From NCBI RefSeq assembly GCF_018771565.1, contig NZ_CP076326.1:3100001-3164000 (forward strand): a DNA stretch of 64,000 bases, written 5' to 3'. This document shows positions 15,597 to 26,594 of the stretch, piece by piece. Position 1 is the stretch's first letter, and every line of letters begins with the position of its first letter. The notes under the pieces are model-generated. The model saw nothing but the letters and a program-made list of their open reading frames with translations. It ran no database searches and was not told the origin of the DNA. The position numbers and the translations under genes were made by a program. Source of the stretch: Thermoflexus hugenholtzii (GTDB lineage: Bacteria > Chloroflexota > Anaerolineae > Thermoflexales > Thermoflexaceae).

Positions 15597-17306
15597 ATGC
15601 CGGCGCGCCGTGCGCTCCTGATTCTTCTTATCCTCCTGACCCTCGGGATGACCGCCCGGGAAGGGGAGACGCCCCTACTCCCTGCCCGCCCGGCGGCTCC
15701 GATGCCGGGCGGAGAGCCCCCCGCGAGCCCTCCGACAACGTTCCGGGTGTATCTGCCCCTGGTCGCCCGTCAGGGGTCGGAGGCTCCTCCCCGGGTGGAT
15801 TTCGGGCTGGTCTTCATCACCTCAGCGGAGTGGCCGGCCGACCCGGACCGGTTCGATCGCGCCCGGCGACTGGGCGCCCGGTGGGACCGCTGGCCGCTCT
15901 ACTGGAGCGGGGTGGAGATCTCGCCGGGCGTCTATCGGTGGGCTTCCGTCGACACCGCCCTCCGGGACGCTCTGGCCCAGGGCTTCGAGGTCTCCCTCAT
16001 CCTCCTCGGCACCCCGGGCTTTTATGCGACCGGAGGCCTCCCCCTGCGACCGCCTGTGGGCGGCTCCATCCTGCGCCGTTCGGAGGCGCGCACACCCGGG
16101 GCGCCCATCGCCATTGCCGCGGCGAGCCCCCCGGCCGGCCTCTACGCTCCCATCTTCACCGACGGCACGGACCGGCCCGGCCCGGGCAAGACCATCAACC
16201 CGGAGAACCGATGGGCCGCCTTTGTCTACCAGGCCGTCGCCCGCTACCGGCCGGGCGGGGCGGCGAGCCGGGAGGTGCCCGGATGGCCGGCCGGGCGCGG
16301 CGTGCGTGACTGGGAGATCTGGAACGAGCCCGATCTTTCGTTCTTCTGGAGTGGAAGCGCGGCGGATTACGCTCGCCTGCTCCGGGTGGCCGCCATCGCC
16401 GCCCGCCAGGCGGATCCCCAGGCCCGCATCCTGTTCGGCGGGCTGGCGATCTTCGAGAAGCCCGACTGGCTGCGCGAGGTCCTCACGGTCCTCCGGAACG
16501 ATCCCGATCCCCAGCTACGGGACGCCTTCGGCTGGTATTTCGACATCCTGCCGGTCCACAGCTACAGCTACGCCTGGCAAACGTTCCGGTATCTCAATCA
16601 AGTGAAGGGGACCCTCGGGGCCTTCGGCCTCATCAAAGAGCTGTGGGTCAATGAGAGCGGGCTGCCGGTATGGGACGATTACCCGGGCCCGACGTGGGAT
16701 CCGAACAGCGGCTACCGGGGGACGAAGGAGGAGGCAGCGGCGTATGTGGTGCAGAGCGCGGCCTACGCGATCTGGAGCGGGGCGCGGGTGATCTTTCACT
16801 TCATGCTGCACGATGACTGCGGAAACGGGCCGGAGGCGCACGACGCCTTCGGCCTGTATCGCAATCCCAATCCGGCGCCGTGTTATCCATCGGATGCCGG
16901 AGCGCGACCGGCCGCAGCCGCTTACCGGCTGGTGAGCACCCATCTGCGGGACGCAAAGCCCCTCTGGCGCTGGCGCTCCACGAACGGTCAGGCCGACTGG
17001 GGGGCGTGCACCGGGCAGGTGGAATGGTTCGCCTTCCAGCGGCCGGACGGCGCACGGGTGTTGCTGGCCTGGACCCGGATGGAGACCCCGGCAACCATCA
17101 CGGTGACCGCGGCGGCCCCTCGGGGCGTGGTTTACGACGTCCGGACCGGGGCGGCCACCCCGGTGACGCCGGTGGCTGGGGTTTACACCTTCTCGCTGCC
17201 GGGCGCCACCAACTACAACACGCCCACCTGGTGCAACCCGGACCGCCGGAAGCAAGGGGAGGCCGCCGTCGGCGGCCTGCCGCTCTTCCTGGTGGAAGGG
17301 CCATAA
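15597..17306 (+). CDS. Secreted clan GH-A-like glycosidase
   Basis: The 569-residue protein has a signal peptide (LLILLILLTLGMTA), then a spacer with FRVYLPLVARQ, a motif common ahead of the mature domain in Chloroflexota exoproteins. The rest is a TIM-barrel glycosidase. WEIWNEPDL carries the likely acid/base Glu244 and LWVNESGLPVWDD the likely nucleophile Glu353, the spacing expected for clan GH-A families such as GH5, GH39 or GH42. About 85 C-terminal residues form a beta domain. The true substrate is unknown; a role in degrading or trimming polysaccharide outside the cell is inferred. A long hairpin follows the stop codon. Confidence 0.75.
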   Translation: MPARRALLILLILLTLGMTAREGETPLLPARPAAPMPGGEPPASPPTTFRVYLPLVARQGSEAPPRVDFGLVFITSAEWPADPDRFDRARRLGARWDRWPLYWSGVEISPGVYRWASVDTALRDALAQGFEVSLILLGTPGFYATGGLPLRPPVGGSILRRSEARTPGAPIAIAAASPPAGLYAPIFTDGTDRPGPGKTINPENRWAAFVYQAVARYRPGGAASREVPGWPAGRGVRDWEIWNEPDLSFFWSGSAADYARLLRVAAIAARQADPQARILFGGLAIFEKPDWLREVLTVLRNDPDPQLRDAFGWYFDILPVHSYSYAWQTFRYLNQVKGTLGAFGLIKELWVNESGLPVWDDYPGPTWDPNSGYRGTKEEAAAYVVQSAAYAIWSGARVIFHFMLHDDCGNGPEAHDAFGLYRNPNPAPCYPSDAGARPAAAAYRLVSTHLRDAKPLWRWRSTNGQADWGACTGQVEWFAFQRPDGARVLLAWTRMETPATITVTAAAPRGVVYDVRTGAATPVTPVAGVYTFSLPGATNYNTPTWCNPDRRKQGEAAVGGLPLFLVEGP

Positions 17307-17314
17307 ACAACGAA

Positions 17315-17349
17315 ACGGGAGACGGACCGCTTTGCTGTCCGTCTCCCGT
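17315..17349. terminator. Terminator hairpin between glycosidase and etfA
   Basis: A 13-bp perfect stem (ACGGGAGACGGAC with its complement) closes a 9-base loop between two convergent genes. On the minus strand it is followed by TTCGTTGTTTA, so it works best as the terminator of the etfA transcript and can also end the glycosidase transcript. Confidence 0.8.
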
Positions 17350-17377
17350 CTGAAGAAAGTCGGGATGGATCGACCGC

Positions 17378-18367
17378 TCAGCCCCGGGCTAACCCGCGGC
17401 GACGGAGCTCGGCGGTGAGGGCGGGGACGATCTTGAACAGATCGTCCACCACTCCGTAACGGGCGACCTTGAAGATCGGAGCCTCCGGGTCCTTGTTGAT
17501 GGCCACGATGACCTTCACCCCCCGCAGGCCGGAGAGGTGCTGGATGGCCCCGGAGATCCCACAGGCGATGTAGAGATCGGGGCTGATGGTCTTGCCGGTC
17601 TGGCCCACCTGATACTTATAGGGGATCCACCCGGCATCCACCACCGCGCGGGTTGCTCCCAGGGCCGCCCCCAGGGCGCGGGCCAGCTCCCGCAGCGGCT
17701 CGAAGCCTTCCGGGCTGCCCACGCCCCGCCCGCCCCCCACCACGATGCGGGCCTCGTTCAGGCTGATCTCCCCCTCCGCCTCCTGGATCCACTCCAGGAC
17801 CTGCGTGGGGAAAGCGGAGGGGTCCAGCGCCACGGCGACCGGCCGGATCTCCCCCTTCCGGTTCGGATCCGGGTCCGGCCGAGGGAACGCCCGTCCCCGA
17901 ACCGTGAGGATGGCCGGCGTGCGCTCGACGTAGGTCCGGGCGAACAGCTTGCCCTCATAGATCGGGCGGACCGCTGTGATCCGCTGGTCTTCCACCGAGA
18001 CCTCGATCACATCCACCAGGGCGGCGGTGCCCAGCTCCGCGGCCAGCCCTCCCGCCAGTTCTCGCCCCCGGGCGGTGGAGGGGAGCAAGACCGCCTGGGG
18101 AGCCCCTTCCCGGATGTGGGGGACGAGGGCGGCGAGATAAGGCTCCAGGCGGAAGTCCGCCAGGGCGACGTGCTCCATCACCCGCACTTCATCCGCGCCC
18201 ATGGCGATGGCTTCCTCCGCCAGGGCGGCGATCCCGTCCCCCATCAACACGGCGGTCACCGCCGTCCCCTGCGCGTCCGCCAGGCGCCGGGCGACCCCGA
18301 GGGCCTCCCAGGCCACCGAGGGGATCTTCCCCTGGAACTGCTCCAGCCAGACCCAGATGCCGCTCAT
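17378..18367 (-). CDS. etfA: Electron transfer flavoprotein subunit alpha
   Basis: The 329-residue protein is the FAD-binding subunit of the electron transfer flavoprotein, which accepts electrons from acyl-CoA dehydrogenases and passes them to the quinone pool. The C-terminal FAD domain is clear: [18 protein letters not shown], then [17 protein letters not shown], then [17 protein letters not shown]. The N-terminal Rossmann part includes [20 protein letters not shown]. It ends the minus-strand set acyl-CoA dehydrogenase, etfB, etfA, with 57 bases between etfB and etfA and a GGGAGGATC ribosome site. The alpha subunit length is normal. Confidence 0.95.
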   Translation of the reverse strand: MSGIWVWLEQFQGKIPSVAWEALGVARRLADAQGTAVTAVLMGDGIAALAEEAIAMGADEVRVMEHVALADFRLEPYLAALVPHIREGAPQAVLLPSTARGRELAGGLAAELGTAALVDVIEVSVEDQRITAVRPIYEGKLFARTYVERTPAILTVRGRAFPRPDPDPNRKGEIRPVAVALDPSAFPTQVLEWIQEAEGEISLNEARIVVGGGRGVGSPEGFEPLRELARALGAALGATRAVVDAGWIPYKYQVGQTGKTISPDLYIACGISGAIQHLSGLRGVKVIVAINKDPEAPIFKVARYGVVDDLFKIVPALTAELRRRGLARG

Positions 18368-18424
18368 GCGGATCCTCCCAGCGGGTTCGTTCCGGAAGCG
18401 TGACCTGCCACAGCGCCTGTTCCC

Positions 18425-19219
18425 TTACAGCACCTTCTCCGCGAGCAGGCGATCCACCAGGATCCGGGCGATCTCCTCGGGGGACTCGCCCTGGATGAAC
18501 TCACACTGGATCTCCTGCTTGGGGGGCGCGAAAACGGAGGGCCAGCGGGCGGCGGAGGCGGCCGCGCCGACCTGTTCCGGCGTCAGCCCCAGATCCGCGG
18601 CCGTCCAGACCGGGATCTGCATCCGGGCGGCCTTGCGGATGCCCATAAAGGAAGGATAGCGGGGTTCGTTCATCTGCATCGCGCTGAGGACGGCCGGGAG
18701 GGGCGCCCGCACCACCTGGCGGCCCTCCTCCAGGATCCGCTCCACCACGATGGTCCGCCCGGCGGGATCGATCTCGCGGATCTTCCCCACGTAGGCCAGC
18801 AGCGGCCAGCCGAGGCGGCGGGCGAGGGCGGGCGGGACCTGGGCGGAGTTCCCGTCCACGCTCTCCTTGCCCATGAAGACCAGGTCCACCGCTCCCAGCT
18901 TGCGGATGGCGGCAGCCAGGATGGTGGCCGTGACCACCGCATCCGAACCCTCGAAGGCGGGATCGTGAAGGAGGATGGCTTCATCACATCCCATGGCCAC
19001 CGCTTGCTTGAGGGCCTCCTTGGCGGATTCCGGCCCCATGGTGATCACGGTGACCTTGCCGCCGAACTTCTCCTTCAACCGCAGGGACTCCTCAATGGCG
19101 AACTCGTCCCAGGGGTTCACAATCAGCGGCGCATCCCCCCACGAGATACGCCCGGACGCATCCACCGTGAGGGTCGCGGTGGTATCCGGGGTTTGCTTGA
19201 TCGGGACCACAATGTGCAT
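18425..19219 (-). CDS. etfB: Electron transfer flavoprotein subunit beta
   Basis: The 264-residue beta subunit carries MHIVVPIKQTPDT at the start, the typical ETF-beta opening. It also has WDEFAIEESLRLKE, then VITMGPESAKEALKQAVAMG and LVFMGKESVDGNSAQVPPALA, which form the AMP-binding and recognition-loop regions. It pairs with EtfA to carry electrons from acyl-CoA oxidation. It lies 119 bases downstream of the acyl-CoA dehydrogenase and upstream of etfA on the same strand, with AGGAGGG ahead of the ATG. The group forms a plain fatty-acid or branched-acyl oxidation operon. Confidence 0.95.
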   Translation of the reverse strand: MHIVVPIKQTPDTTATLTVDASGRISWGDAPLIVNPWDEFAIEESLRLKEKFGGKVTVITMGPESAKEALKQAVAMGCDEAILLHDPAFEGSDAVVTATILAAAIRKLGAVDLVFMGKESVDGNSAQVPPALARRLGWPLLAYVGKIREIDPAGRTIVVERILEEGRQVVRAPLPAVLSAMQMNEPRYPSFMGIRKAARMQIPVWTAADLGLTPEQVGAAASAARWPSVFAPPKQEIQCEFIQGESPEEIARILVDRLLAEKVL

Positions 19220-19338
19220 GGAAGCCCTCCTGTGCGCCGGAGGATGAGAGAGCCTTCCCCGCTTCGCTTCTCAGGGCCTGAGGCGCTCGAACCCACAGCG
19301 CCCCGGGAGAACATGGCATGGATGTGTTCAGAGCGTGT

Positions 19339-20556
19339 TCAGGCCACCGCCGGCTCCGCACGCCAGACCTCGGGGTCGTAGGCGGGCAGTTCGCAGCGCA
19401 GCGGACGGTCCTTTCGGTAGCCCAGGGCGTATTCCGCCTGCAGGATAGTGTGGATCTGGCTGGTGCCCTCGTAGATCACCTCCCCCTTGGCGTTGCGCAG
19501 GTAGCGCTCCACATCGTATTCGTCGCTGTAGCCGTAAGCCCCGTGGATCTGGATGGCGTCCAGGGCGGCCTGGACGGCGGCCTCGGTGGCGAACCATTTG
19601 GCCAGGCTGGTCTCCCGGGTGTTCCGCAGGCCCATGTTCTTCATCCAGCCCGCCCGCAGGTAAAGGAGGCGGGCGATCTCGTAGTTGGCGGCCATCTTCG
19701 CGATCATCTCCTGGACCAGCTGGTGCTCCCCGATGCGCCGGCCGAAGGTCATCCGCTCGTTGGCGTATTTCACCGAGGCCTCCAGGCAGGCCCGGATCAG
19801 GCCGGTGGCCCCCGCCGCCACGGTGTAGCGCCCGTTGTCCAGGGCCGCCATGGCGATGTAGAAGCCCTCCCCCTCCTCCCCCAGGCGGTTCTCCACGGGC
19901 ACCGGCGTGTTCTCGAAGACGATCCACCCGGTGTTCCCGGCCCGCACCCCCAGCTTGCCGTGGATCGTCCCGGTCTTCACCCCGGGGAAGGAGCGCTCCA
20001 CGATGAAGGCCGACATGCCGCGGTGGCCCTTCTCCGGGTCGGTCTTGGCGATCACCAGGAAGTGATCGGCCAGGTCGGCCAGGCTGATCCAGGTCTTCTC
20101 CCCGTTCAGGATGTAGACATCCCCCTGGCGTTTTGCGGTGGTGCGGATGGCCGCCGCGTCCGAGCCGGCGCCGGGCTCCGTCAGGGCGTAGGCGGCGATC
20201 TTCTCCCCCTTCGCCTGGGGGACCAGATAGCGTTGCTTCTGCTCCTCCGTTCCCCACTGCAAGAGGGAGAGGGAGTTCAGGGCCACGTGGACGGACATCA
20301 CCACGCGCAGGGAGCTGTCGATGCGCTCCAGCTCCTCGCAAGCCAACCCCAGGGAGATGTAGTCCATGCCTGCGCCGCCGTATTTCACGGGGATGCAGAT
20401 CCCCAGCAGCCCCAGGGCGGCCATGCGTTCGAAGAGCCAGGGGATGGGCTTCTGGGCGCGGTCATGTTCCTTGATGACGGGGCGGACCTCCCGCTCGGCG
20501 AACTCGCGGACCATCTGCTGGACCATCCGGTGCTCATCGCTCAGACGGAAGTCCAT
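19339..20556 (-). CDS. Acyl-CoA dehydrogenase
   Basis: The 405-residue flavoenzyme introduces the 2,3-double bond in acyl-CoA and hands electrons to ETF. The start is set at [16 protein letters not shown], which follows GGGAGGAAACCCC; an upstream in-frame ATG adds 21 residues without family similarity. FAD and substrate motifs are present: [15 protein letters not shown] (ACAD signature 1), [18 protein letters not shown], and near the end [24 protein letters not shown] with [10 protein letters not shown]. The acid residue position in the latter region fits short-chain type enzymes. It heads the operon with etfB and etfA; chain-length preference is not determinable by eye. Confidence 0.93.
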   Translation of the reverse strand: MDFRLSDEHRMVQQMVREFAEREVRPVIKEHDRAQKPIPWLFERMAALGLLGICIPVKYGGAGMDYISLGLACEELERIDSSLRVVMSVHVALNSLSLLQWGTEEQKQRYLVPQAKGEKIAAYALTEPGAGSDAAAIRTTAKRQGDVYILNGEKTWISLADLADHFLVIAKTDPEKGHRGMSAFIVERSFPGVKTGTIHGKLGVRAGNTGWIVFENTPVPVENRLGEEGEGFYIAMAALDNGRYTVAAGATGLIRACLEASVKYANERMTFGRRIGEHQLVQEMIAKMAANYEIARLLYLRAGWMKNMGLRNTRETSLAKWFATEAAVQAALDAIQIHGAYGYSDEYDVERYLRNAKGEVIYEGTSQIHTILQAEYALGYRKDRPLRCELPAYDPEVWRAEPAVA

Positions 20557-20617
20557 GGGGTTTCCTCCCGAAGCGCACTTGAAGGTTCCCGCGGCTCGGG
20601 AAAGCCGCTCCGCGGAC

Positions 20618-20623
20618 ATTATA
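20618..20623 (-). promoter_or_regulatory. Candidate -10 box for acyl-CoA dehydrogenase-etfBA
   Basis: TATAAT is read on the minus strand in an otherwise GC-rich gap, 62 bases upstream of the chosen start codon. No good -35 lies 16-18 bases further up, so an activator or another factor may be needed. Confidence 0.4.
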
Positions 20624-20776
20624 CGTTACGGAGAGGGAGCGCGCGGAGGAAATTGACCTCCCGCGGTCCGGTGTTCCACCCGGGCGGCGGAACGAGGAAC
20701 CATCCGTTGCGGAGCGCCAAGAGATCCGCCGGTTGGGTTGAGGTTTCCGGGACGCCGGTCGGTTCGAGGCCCCGGG

Positions 20777-21832
20777 CTACACCCGCCCGAGCCAGCGCAG
20801 GAGGGCTTCGGCGTTGAAGAGGGCGGCGCCGGCCGCCCCCCGGATGGTGTTGTGGGTCAGGGCGACGAACTTGAGGGTGAAGACGGGGCAGGGCTGCACC
20901 CGGCCCACGACCACGCTCATCCCCCCGCCCGCCATCCGATCCAGGCGCGGTTGCGGCCGGTCCGGCTCCCGTCGCACCACGATGGGCATCGGGACCGCGG
21001 TGGGGAGATCGGCGACCTCCTCCGGCGGACGGTAGGCGGCCATGGCCGCCATCGCCTGCTCCGGCGAGATCCGCTCCTCCAGCTCCACCGAGAGGCAGAC
21101 CAGATGGCCATCCAGGGTCGGGACGCGGTTGGTCTGGGCGCTGAGGCGGATGGGGGCCTCCTCCACCGTCCCGTCCGTCAGCCGGCCCAGGAGCTTGCGG
21201 GGCTCCGTTTCGAGCTTCTCCTCCTCCCCGGGGATATGCGGGAGGATGTTGTCGACGATCTCCATCGCGGAGACCCCGGGGTAGCCGGCGCCGGAGAGGG
21301 CCTGGAGGCTGACCAGATGGACCCGCCGGACGCCGTAGGGCATCAGGGCCTTCAGGGGGAGGACGGCCGCGGTGGTGGTGCAGTTCGGGTTGGTGAGGAG
21401 GGCGCCGGTCCAGCCCCGCTCGTCTCGCTGGCGGGCGAGCAGGGCGAGATGGTCGAAGTTCACATCGGGCATCAACAGGGGGACATCCGGGGCCATGCGG
21501 TAGGCGGAGGCGTTGCTCGCCACCAGGTAGCCGGCGGCGGCGAAACGGGGTTCGGCCTCCCGGGCGATCTCCGAGGGGAGGGCGGAGATCACCAGATCCG
21601 CCTCGAAGCCCGGCTCTGTGGGGAGGACGGGCATGCGGGCCGCCCAGTCGGGCATCGGCGCGCCGAGCAGCCAGCGGCACGCCTCGCCGTAGGGCCGCCC
21701 CACCGATCGATCGGACCCGGTGAGGGCCACCACCCGGAACCACGGGTGGCGATCCAGCAGATGGATCAGCCACTGGCCCACCATCCCGGTGGCCCCCAGG
21801 ACGGCAACACGGAACGAAGGCTGGCGGCTCAT
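20777..21832 (-). CDS. asd: Aspartate-semialdehyde dehydrogenase
   Basis: The 351-residue enzyme reduces aspartyl phosphate to aspartate semialdehyde for Lys, Thr, Met and Ile synthesis. The NADP motif VAVLGATGMVGQ is at residues 8-19 and the catalytic cysteine is Cys151 in LLTNPNCTTTAA. The segment SLQALSGAGYPGVSAMEI and the overall length match the archaeal/fungal-type branch rather than the E. coli type. It is the last gene of the long minus-strand branched-chain cluster, 112 bases after ilvD, and may be read through or have its own promoter. Supplying aspartate-family precursors alongside the BCAA genes is consistent, although Ile here seems to be made via citramalate. Confidence 0.92.
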   Translation of the reverse strand: MSRQPSFRVAVLGATGMVGQWLIHLLDRHPWFRVVALTGSDRSVGRPYGEACRWLLGAPMPDWAARMPVLPTEPGFEADLVISALPSEIAREAEPRFAAAGYLVASNASAYRMAPDVPLLMPDVNFDHLALLARQRDERGWTGALLTNPNCTTTAAVLPLKALMPYGVRRVHLVSLQALSGAGYPGVSAMEIVDNILPHIPGEEEKLETEPRKLLGRLTDGTVEEAPIRLSAQTNRVPTLDGHLVCLSVELEERISPEQAMAAMAAYRPPEEVADLPTAVPMPIVVRREPDRPQPRLDRMAGGGMSVVVGRVQPCPVFTLKFVALTHNTIRGAAGAALFNAEALLRWLGRV

Positions 21833-21944
21833 CGGTTCGCACTCCCTTGTTCAGATCGAGAAAGCAGGGCCGGGCTGCTCTCCACCCGACCCCGTTTTTG
21901 GATCCCCCACGCGCTCACTACTTTTTTAGATTGAGGAAATGCGA

Positions 21945-23630
21945 CTATGGGATGCACACCGCGCCCTGAGCGGCTGAGGAGACCAGCCGGGCGTATTTGG
22001 CGAAGAGGCCGTGGGGATACTTCGGCGGCGGCGGGGTCCAGGCCGCCCGGCGCCGGGCCAGCTCCTCTTCGGAGAGTTCCACGTCCACGGTCCGGCGATC
22101 TACGTCGATCACGACGATATCCCCATCCTGCAACAGGGCCAGGGGTCCGCCGACGGCGGCCTCCGGGGAGATGTGGCCGATCATGAGGCCGTGGGTGGCT
22201 CCGGAGAAGCGGCCATCCGTCAGCAGGGCCACCTCGTCCTTCAAGCCCTGGCCCACCAGGGCGGCGGTCACCACCAGCATCTCCCGCATCCCGGGCCCGC
22301 CCTTCGGCCCTTCATAGCGCACCACCACCACATCCCCCGGTCGGATCTGCCCGCTGTTGACCGCCTGGAAGGCGTCCTCCTCCCGGTCGAAGACCCGAGC
22401 GGGCCCTCGATGGTAGCGTTTCGTGGTCCCCGTGATCTTCAACACCCCGCCCTCCGGGGCGAGGTTCCCCCGCAGGATCACGTAGCCGCCGGTGGGATGG
22501 AGGGGCTGGCTCACCGGGCGGACCACATCCTGATTCTCCGGGAAGGTCACGCCGGCCAGGCGCTCCGCGATGGTCTCCCCGGTGACGGTGCGGCAGTCGC
22601 CGTGCAGGAGCCCGGCGTCCAGGAGGGCCTTCATCACCACCGGCACGCCGCCGATGCGGTCGATGTCCGCCATCACATATCGGCCCACCGGCTTCAGGTC
22701 CGCCAGGTGGGGCGTCCGCTCGCTGACGCGCTCGAAGTCGTCCAGGGTGAGGGGGACGCCGGCTTCGTAGGCGATGGCCAGAAGGTGAAGGATGAGGTTG
22801 GTGGAGCCGCCCATGGCGGCCGCCACGGCGATGGCGTTCTCGAAAGCCTCCCGGGTCATGATGTCACGGGGCCGGATCCCAGCCTCCAGGATGCGGACGA
22901 TGGCCCGTCCGGTCTCGTAAGCCAGCTCCTCCCGGGCCCGGCTGGGGGCCACGGGGGCGGCGGCGTTGGGGAGCGTCAGCCCCATGGCCTCGAAGGCGGA
23001 GGCCATGGTGTTGGCGGTGAACATCCCCCCGCAGGCGCCGTAGGTGGGCACGGCGACCTCCTCCAGCTCCCGCAGCTCCTCCACGGTCATCCGCCCGCGG
23101 GAGACCGCCCCCACCGCCTCAAAGACGTCCTGGATGGTCACCGCCCGTCCGCGCCAGCTCCCGGGGGGGACGCTTCCTCCGTAAAGGTAGATGGAGGGCA
23201 GGTTCAGGCGGGCCATCGCCATCACGCAGGCCGGCTGGGTCTTGTCGCAGCCCCCGATGGTCACCAGGGCGTCCAGCTGGTAAGCCACCGCGGCCAGCTC
23301 GATGGAATCGGCGATCAGCTCCCGGCTGACCAGGGAGGCCTTCATCCCCTCGTGGCCCATGCCGATGGCGTCGTTGGCCGGGACGGCGTTGAACTCAATG
23401 GGGGTGCCCCCGGCGTCGCGGATCCCCTGTTTGACGAGCTCGGCCAGGCGTTGGAGGTGGTGGTTGCAGGGCTGGGCCTCGAACCAGGTGTTCGCCACGC
23501 CGATGAAGGGCCGGCGGAGATCCTCATCCCGGAGGCCCACCGCCCGGAACATCGCTCGGTGGGGGGCTCGTTCCACGCCCTCCGTCACCCGCGCGCTGCG
23601 GTGTTTGCGCCCGTTCCCGGAGATGCTCAT
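21945..23630 (-). CDS. ilvD: Dihydroxy-acid dehydratase
   Basis: The 561-residue Fe-S enzyme converts dihydroxy-isovalerate and dihydroxy-methylvalerate to the keto acids of valine and isoleucine. Cluster-ligand motifs are [16 protein letters not shown] and [16 protein letters not shown]; an upstream cysteine lies in EAQPCNHHL. The C-terminal half has [18 protein letters not shown] and the [11 protein letters not shown] motif. The start [10 protein letters not shown] is preferred because GGAGGAGG lies 8 bases ahead; an ATG seven codons upstream overlaps that site. It follows leuB by 102 bases within the ilv-leu cluster. Length is normal. Confidence 0.96.
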   Translation of the reverse strand: MSISGNGRKHRSARVTEGVERAPHRAMFRAVGLRDEDLRRPFIGVANTWFEAQPCNHHLQRLAELVKQGIRDAGGTPIEFNAVPANDAIGMGHEGMKASLVSRELIADSIELAAVAYQLDALVTIGGCDKTQPACVMAMARLNLPSIYLYGGSVPPGSWRGRAVTIQDVFEAVGAVSRGRMTVEELRELEEVAVPTYGACGGMFTANTMASAFEAMGLTLPNAAAPVAPSRAREELAYETGRAIVRILEAGIRPRDIMTREAFENAIAVAAAMGGSTNLILHLLAIAYEAGVPLTLDDFERVSERTPHLADLKPVGRYVMADIDRIGGVPVVMKALLDAGLLHGDCRTVTGETIAERLAGVTFPENQDVVRPVSQPLHPTGGYVILRGNLAPEGGVLKITGTTKRYHRGPARVFDREEDAFQAVNSGQIRPGDVVVVRYEGPKGGPGMREMLVVTAALVGQGLKDEVALLTDGRFSGATHGLMIGHISPEAAVGGPLALLQDGDIVVIDVDRRTVDVELSEEELARRRAAWTPPPPKYPHGLFAKYARLVSSAAQGAVCIP

Positions 23631-23732
23631 GGCTGTGCCTCCTCCGTTCATGTTCCATTTTCTATGGATCTGAAGGGAAGCCCTGTGGCCTTCAACGGAC
23701 TCAAGGATACTTCAGCGGCGCCCATCCTGGGG

Positions 23733-24818
23733 CTATGAGGCGCAGTGAAGGATGCGCTGCGCGATGGCCTCCCCCATCTCCCGGGTTCCCACGATGCAGG
23801 TCTCCCCATCGGCGATGTCCCGGGTGCGGTAGCCGGCCTCGAGGACGGCCTCCACGGCCTGCTCCACGGCCCGGGCTTCCGCCTCCAGGCCGAAGGCGTA
23901 GCGCAGCATGAGCGCCGCGCTCAGGATCGCCCCGATGGGGTTGGCCAGGTTGCGCCCGGCGATGTCGGGGGCTGAGCCGTGCACCGGCTCGAAGAGCCCC
24001 GGCGGGCTCTCCCCCAGCGAGGCGGAGGGGAGCATCCCCATAGACCCCGCCAGCACCGACGCCTCGTCGGTGAGGATGTCCCCGAACATGTTCTCCGTCA
24101 CCACCACATCGAAGGCCGCCGGACGCCGGATGAGATGCATGGCGAAGGCGTCCACCAGCACGTGCTCCAGGGCGAGGTCCGGGAACTCCCGGCGGACCAC
24201 CTCTTCGGTCACCCGGCGCCAGAGGCGGGAGGCGGCCAGCACGTTGGCCTTGTCCACCGAGGTGAGCTGCTTTCGGCGGCCCCGGGCCAGCCGGGCGGCC
24301 AGCCGCACCACCCGCTCGATCTCCCATCGGGTGTAGCGCATCGTGTCGTAGGCCTCCTCGCCCTCGGGACCGGCCTCCTGACGGGGTCCGAAGTAGAGGC
24401 CGCCGGTGAGCTCGCGGACGAACAGGAGGTCCACGCCCCGCACCACCCGCTCCTTGAGCGGCGTCGCGCCCACCAGGGCGGGGAAGACCCGCACGGGGCG
24501 CAGGTTGGCGAAGAGGTCGAAGGCTTTGCGCAGGCCCAGCAACCCCTGCTCCGGACGGACGGGAGCGGTGGGGTCGTCCCATTTGGGCCCGCCCACCGCC
24601 CCCAGCAGGATCGCATCCGAGCGGCGACAACGCTCCAGGGTCTCGGGAGGGAGCGGCGATCCGGTGGCGTCGATGGCTGCTCCCCCGATGAGGGCCTCGT
24701 GGAACTCGAAGGCGTGGCCGAACCGGCGTCCCACCGCCTCCAGGACCCGAACGGCCTCCGCGGTCACCTCCGGTCCGATCCCATCTCCGGGCAGCACAGC
24801 GATCACGAAGCGTCCCAT
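23733..24818 (-). CDS. leuB: 3-isopropylmalate dehydrogenase
   Basis: The 361-residue NAD-dependent enzyme oxidises and decarboxylates 3-isopropylmalate, the third step of leucine synthesis. It starts [18 protein letters not shown], the family signature, and contains [18 protein letters not shown], the metal/substrate region [14 protein letters not shown] and [14 protein letters not shown]. With citramalate synthase next door it may also act on methylmalate for isoleucine synthesis. It begins 31 bases after cimA and is clearly in the same operon. A GGAAGGAAAACG site precedes the ATG. Confidence 0.97.
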   Translation of the reverse strand: MGRFVIAVLPGDGIGPEVTAEAVRVLEAVGRRFGHAFEFHEALIGGAAIDATGSPLPPETLERCRRSDAILLGAVGGPKWDDPTAPVRPEQGLLGLRKAFDLFANLRPVRVFPALVGATPLKERVVRGVDLLFVRELTGGLYFGPRQEAGPEGEEAYDTMRYTRWEIERVVRLAARLARGRRKQLTSVDKANVLAASRLWRRVTEEVVRREFPDLALEHVLVDAFAMHLIRRPAAFDVVVTENMFGDILTDEASVLAGSMGMLPSASLGESPPGLFEPVHGSAPDIAGRNLANPIGAILSAALMLRYAFGLEAEARAVEQAVEAVLEAGYRTRDIADGETCIVGTREMGEAIAQRILHCAS

Positions 24819-24849
24819 CGTTTTCCTTCCCGGGCAGGGGTTTCGAATT

Positions 24850-26421
24850 TCAGCGATGATCCACCGTGGGATCGATCCCGAACTCCAGGCTGTCCTCCAG
24901 GGCGAGGCGGCTGGCCTCCAGGATGTTGGTGGAGGCCCCGACGGTGCGCCAGACCCGCTGGCCGTCGGTGCTCTCGATCCACACCCGCACCCGGGCCGCC
25001 GTCCCGGCGTCGCCGTTGAGGATGTGCACCCGATAGTTGGTCAGGTGCACCCGGGAGAGGGCCAGGTAGCGGGGGAGGAGGGCCTTGCGCAGCGCCGCGT
25101 CCAGGGCGTTCACCGGCCCGTTGCCCTCCGCGGCGGTGTGCACGATCTCCCCGTCCAGTCGGACTTTGACGGCGGCCTCGGCCACCGGCAGGCGGCCCTC
25201 CCGTCGCTCCACCATCACCACGTAATCCAGCACCTGGAAGGGCGGGACGTAGTCGGGGCGGGCGCGCCGGAGCATCAGGATCACCGAGGCCTCGGCGTCC
25301 TCGAAATAGAACCCTTCGTTCTCCAGCTCCTTGATCCGGCGCACCACCGCCTGCACCGCAGGGTCGTCCGGGTCGAGGCGCAACCCGAACTCCATCGCCT
25401 TGGCGACGATGTTGCCGCGCCCCGAGAGCTCCGAGATCAGCACGCGCTTGACGTTGCCCACGCGGGCGGGATCGATGTGCTGGTAGCTTTCCTCAGCCTT
25501 CAGGATGGCGGCCACGTGGATGCCGCCCTTGTGGGCGAAGGCGCTGGCCCCCACATAAGGCTGGTGGGAATCGTGGGGGAGGTTGGCCACCTCGGCCACG
25601 AAGCGGGAGACCTCCGTCAGGCGGGCCAGCTGTTCGTCCGTCACGCAATCGATCCCCATCTTGAGCTTCAGGTTGGCGATGATGGAGATCAGGTTGGCGT
25701 TGCCCACCCGCTCCCCGTAGCCGTTGATCGTCCCCTGTACCTGCCGGACACCCCGGCGGACGGCGGCCAGGGAGTTGGCCACCGCCAGCTCGCAGTCGTT
25801 ATGGGTGTGGATCCCCAGGGGGACGGAGACCGCTCGCTTCGCGGCCTCCACCCCTTCCTCGATCTCCCATGGCATCGAGCCCCCGTTGGTGTCGCACAGG
25901 ACGATCCAGTCGGCTCCGCCTTCCTGAGCGGCCCGGAGGGTGGCCAGGGCATAGTCCGGGTTGCGCTTCCAGCCGTCGAAGAAATGCTCGGCGTCGTAGA
26001 TCACCTCCCGCCCATGGGCCTTGAGGAGGGCCACGCTCTCCCGGATCATGACCAGGTTCTCCTCCAGCGTGGTCTCCAGCACCCGGTGGACGTGGAGGTC
26101 CCAGGACTTGCCCACCACGGTGACGGCCGGCGTCTCCGCCTCCAGCAGCGCCCGCAGGTTCTCATCATCCTCGGCCCGGCGCCCCGGCCGCCGGGTCATG
26201 CCGAAGGCGGCGATGCGGGCGTGGCGGAGGCTCATCCGCCGCACCCGGCGGAAGTATTCCGCGTCCTTGGGGTTGGAGCCCGGCCATCCTCCTTCGATGT
26301 AGTGGATGCCGAGCTGGTCCAGCTTCTCGGTGATGCGCAGCTTGTCCTCAACGGTGAAGGAGATCCCTTCCCGCTGGCTGCCGTCGCGCAACGTGGTATC
26401 GTAAAGCCAGACGCGTTCCAT
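24850..26421 (-). CDS. cimA: Citramalate synthase
   Basis: The 523-residue enzyme of the DRE-TIM metallolyase family condenses pyruvate with acetyl-CoA to citramalate, opening a threonine-independent route to isoleucine. It begins [19 protein letters not shown] (metal/catalytic region), continues [16 protein letters not shown], a stretch typical of the CimA branch and not of isopropylmalate synthase, and has HTHNDCELA for the second metal ligands. The C-terminal allosteric LeuA-type domain runs from about residue 375. No threonine deaminase is seen in the window, which fits a pyruvate route. A GAGGAGGTGTGCG site precedes the ATG. The 173 bases from leuD hold no convincing gene. Confidence 0.93.
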   Translation of the reverse strand: MERVWLYDTTLRDGSQREGISFTVEDKLRITEKLDQLGIHYIEGGWPGSNPKDAEYFRRVRRMSLRHARIAAFGMTRRPGRRAEDDENLRALLEAETPAVTVVGKSWDLHVHRVLETTLEENLVMIRESVALLKAHGREVIYDAEHFFDGWKRNPDYALATLRAAQEGGADWIVLCDTNGGSMPWEIEEGVEAAKRAVSVPLGIHTHNDCELAVANSLAAVRRGVRQVQGTINGYGERVGNANLISIIANLKLKMGIDCVTDEQLARLTEVSRFVAEVANLPHDSHQPYVGASAFAHKGGIHVAAILKAEESYQHIDPARVGNVKRVLISELSGRGNIVAKAMEFGLRLDPDDPAVQAVVRRIKELENEGFYFEDAEASVILMLRRARPDYVPPFQVLDYVVMVERREGRLPVAEAAVKVRLDGEIVHTAAEGNGPVNALDAALRKALLPRYLALSRVHLTNYRVHILNGDAGTAARVRVWIESTDGQRVWRTVGASTNILEASRLALEDSLEFGIDPTVDHR

Positions 26422-26594
26422 CGCACACCTCCTCGACCGGTATGGGATGCCATGCGAAGATCATCGGCCGGCCGAAAGCGGCGGCGATGGCGCGGGTGGC
26501 CCCGGCCAGGAACCGACGAACGAGCTCCCGGCCCGGGGCAACCCGGGTCCACCTCCTTTCTCGACGCCCCATCGCTTTCCTCCATCGGGTGGAT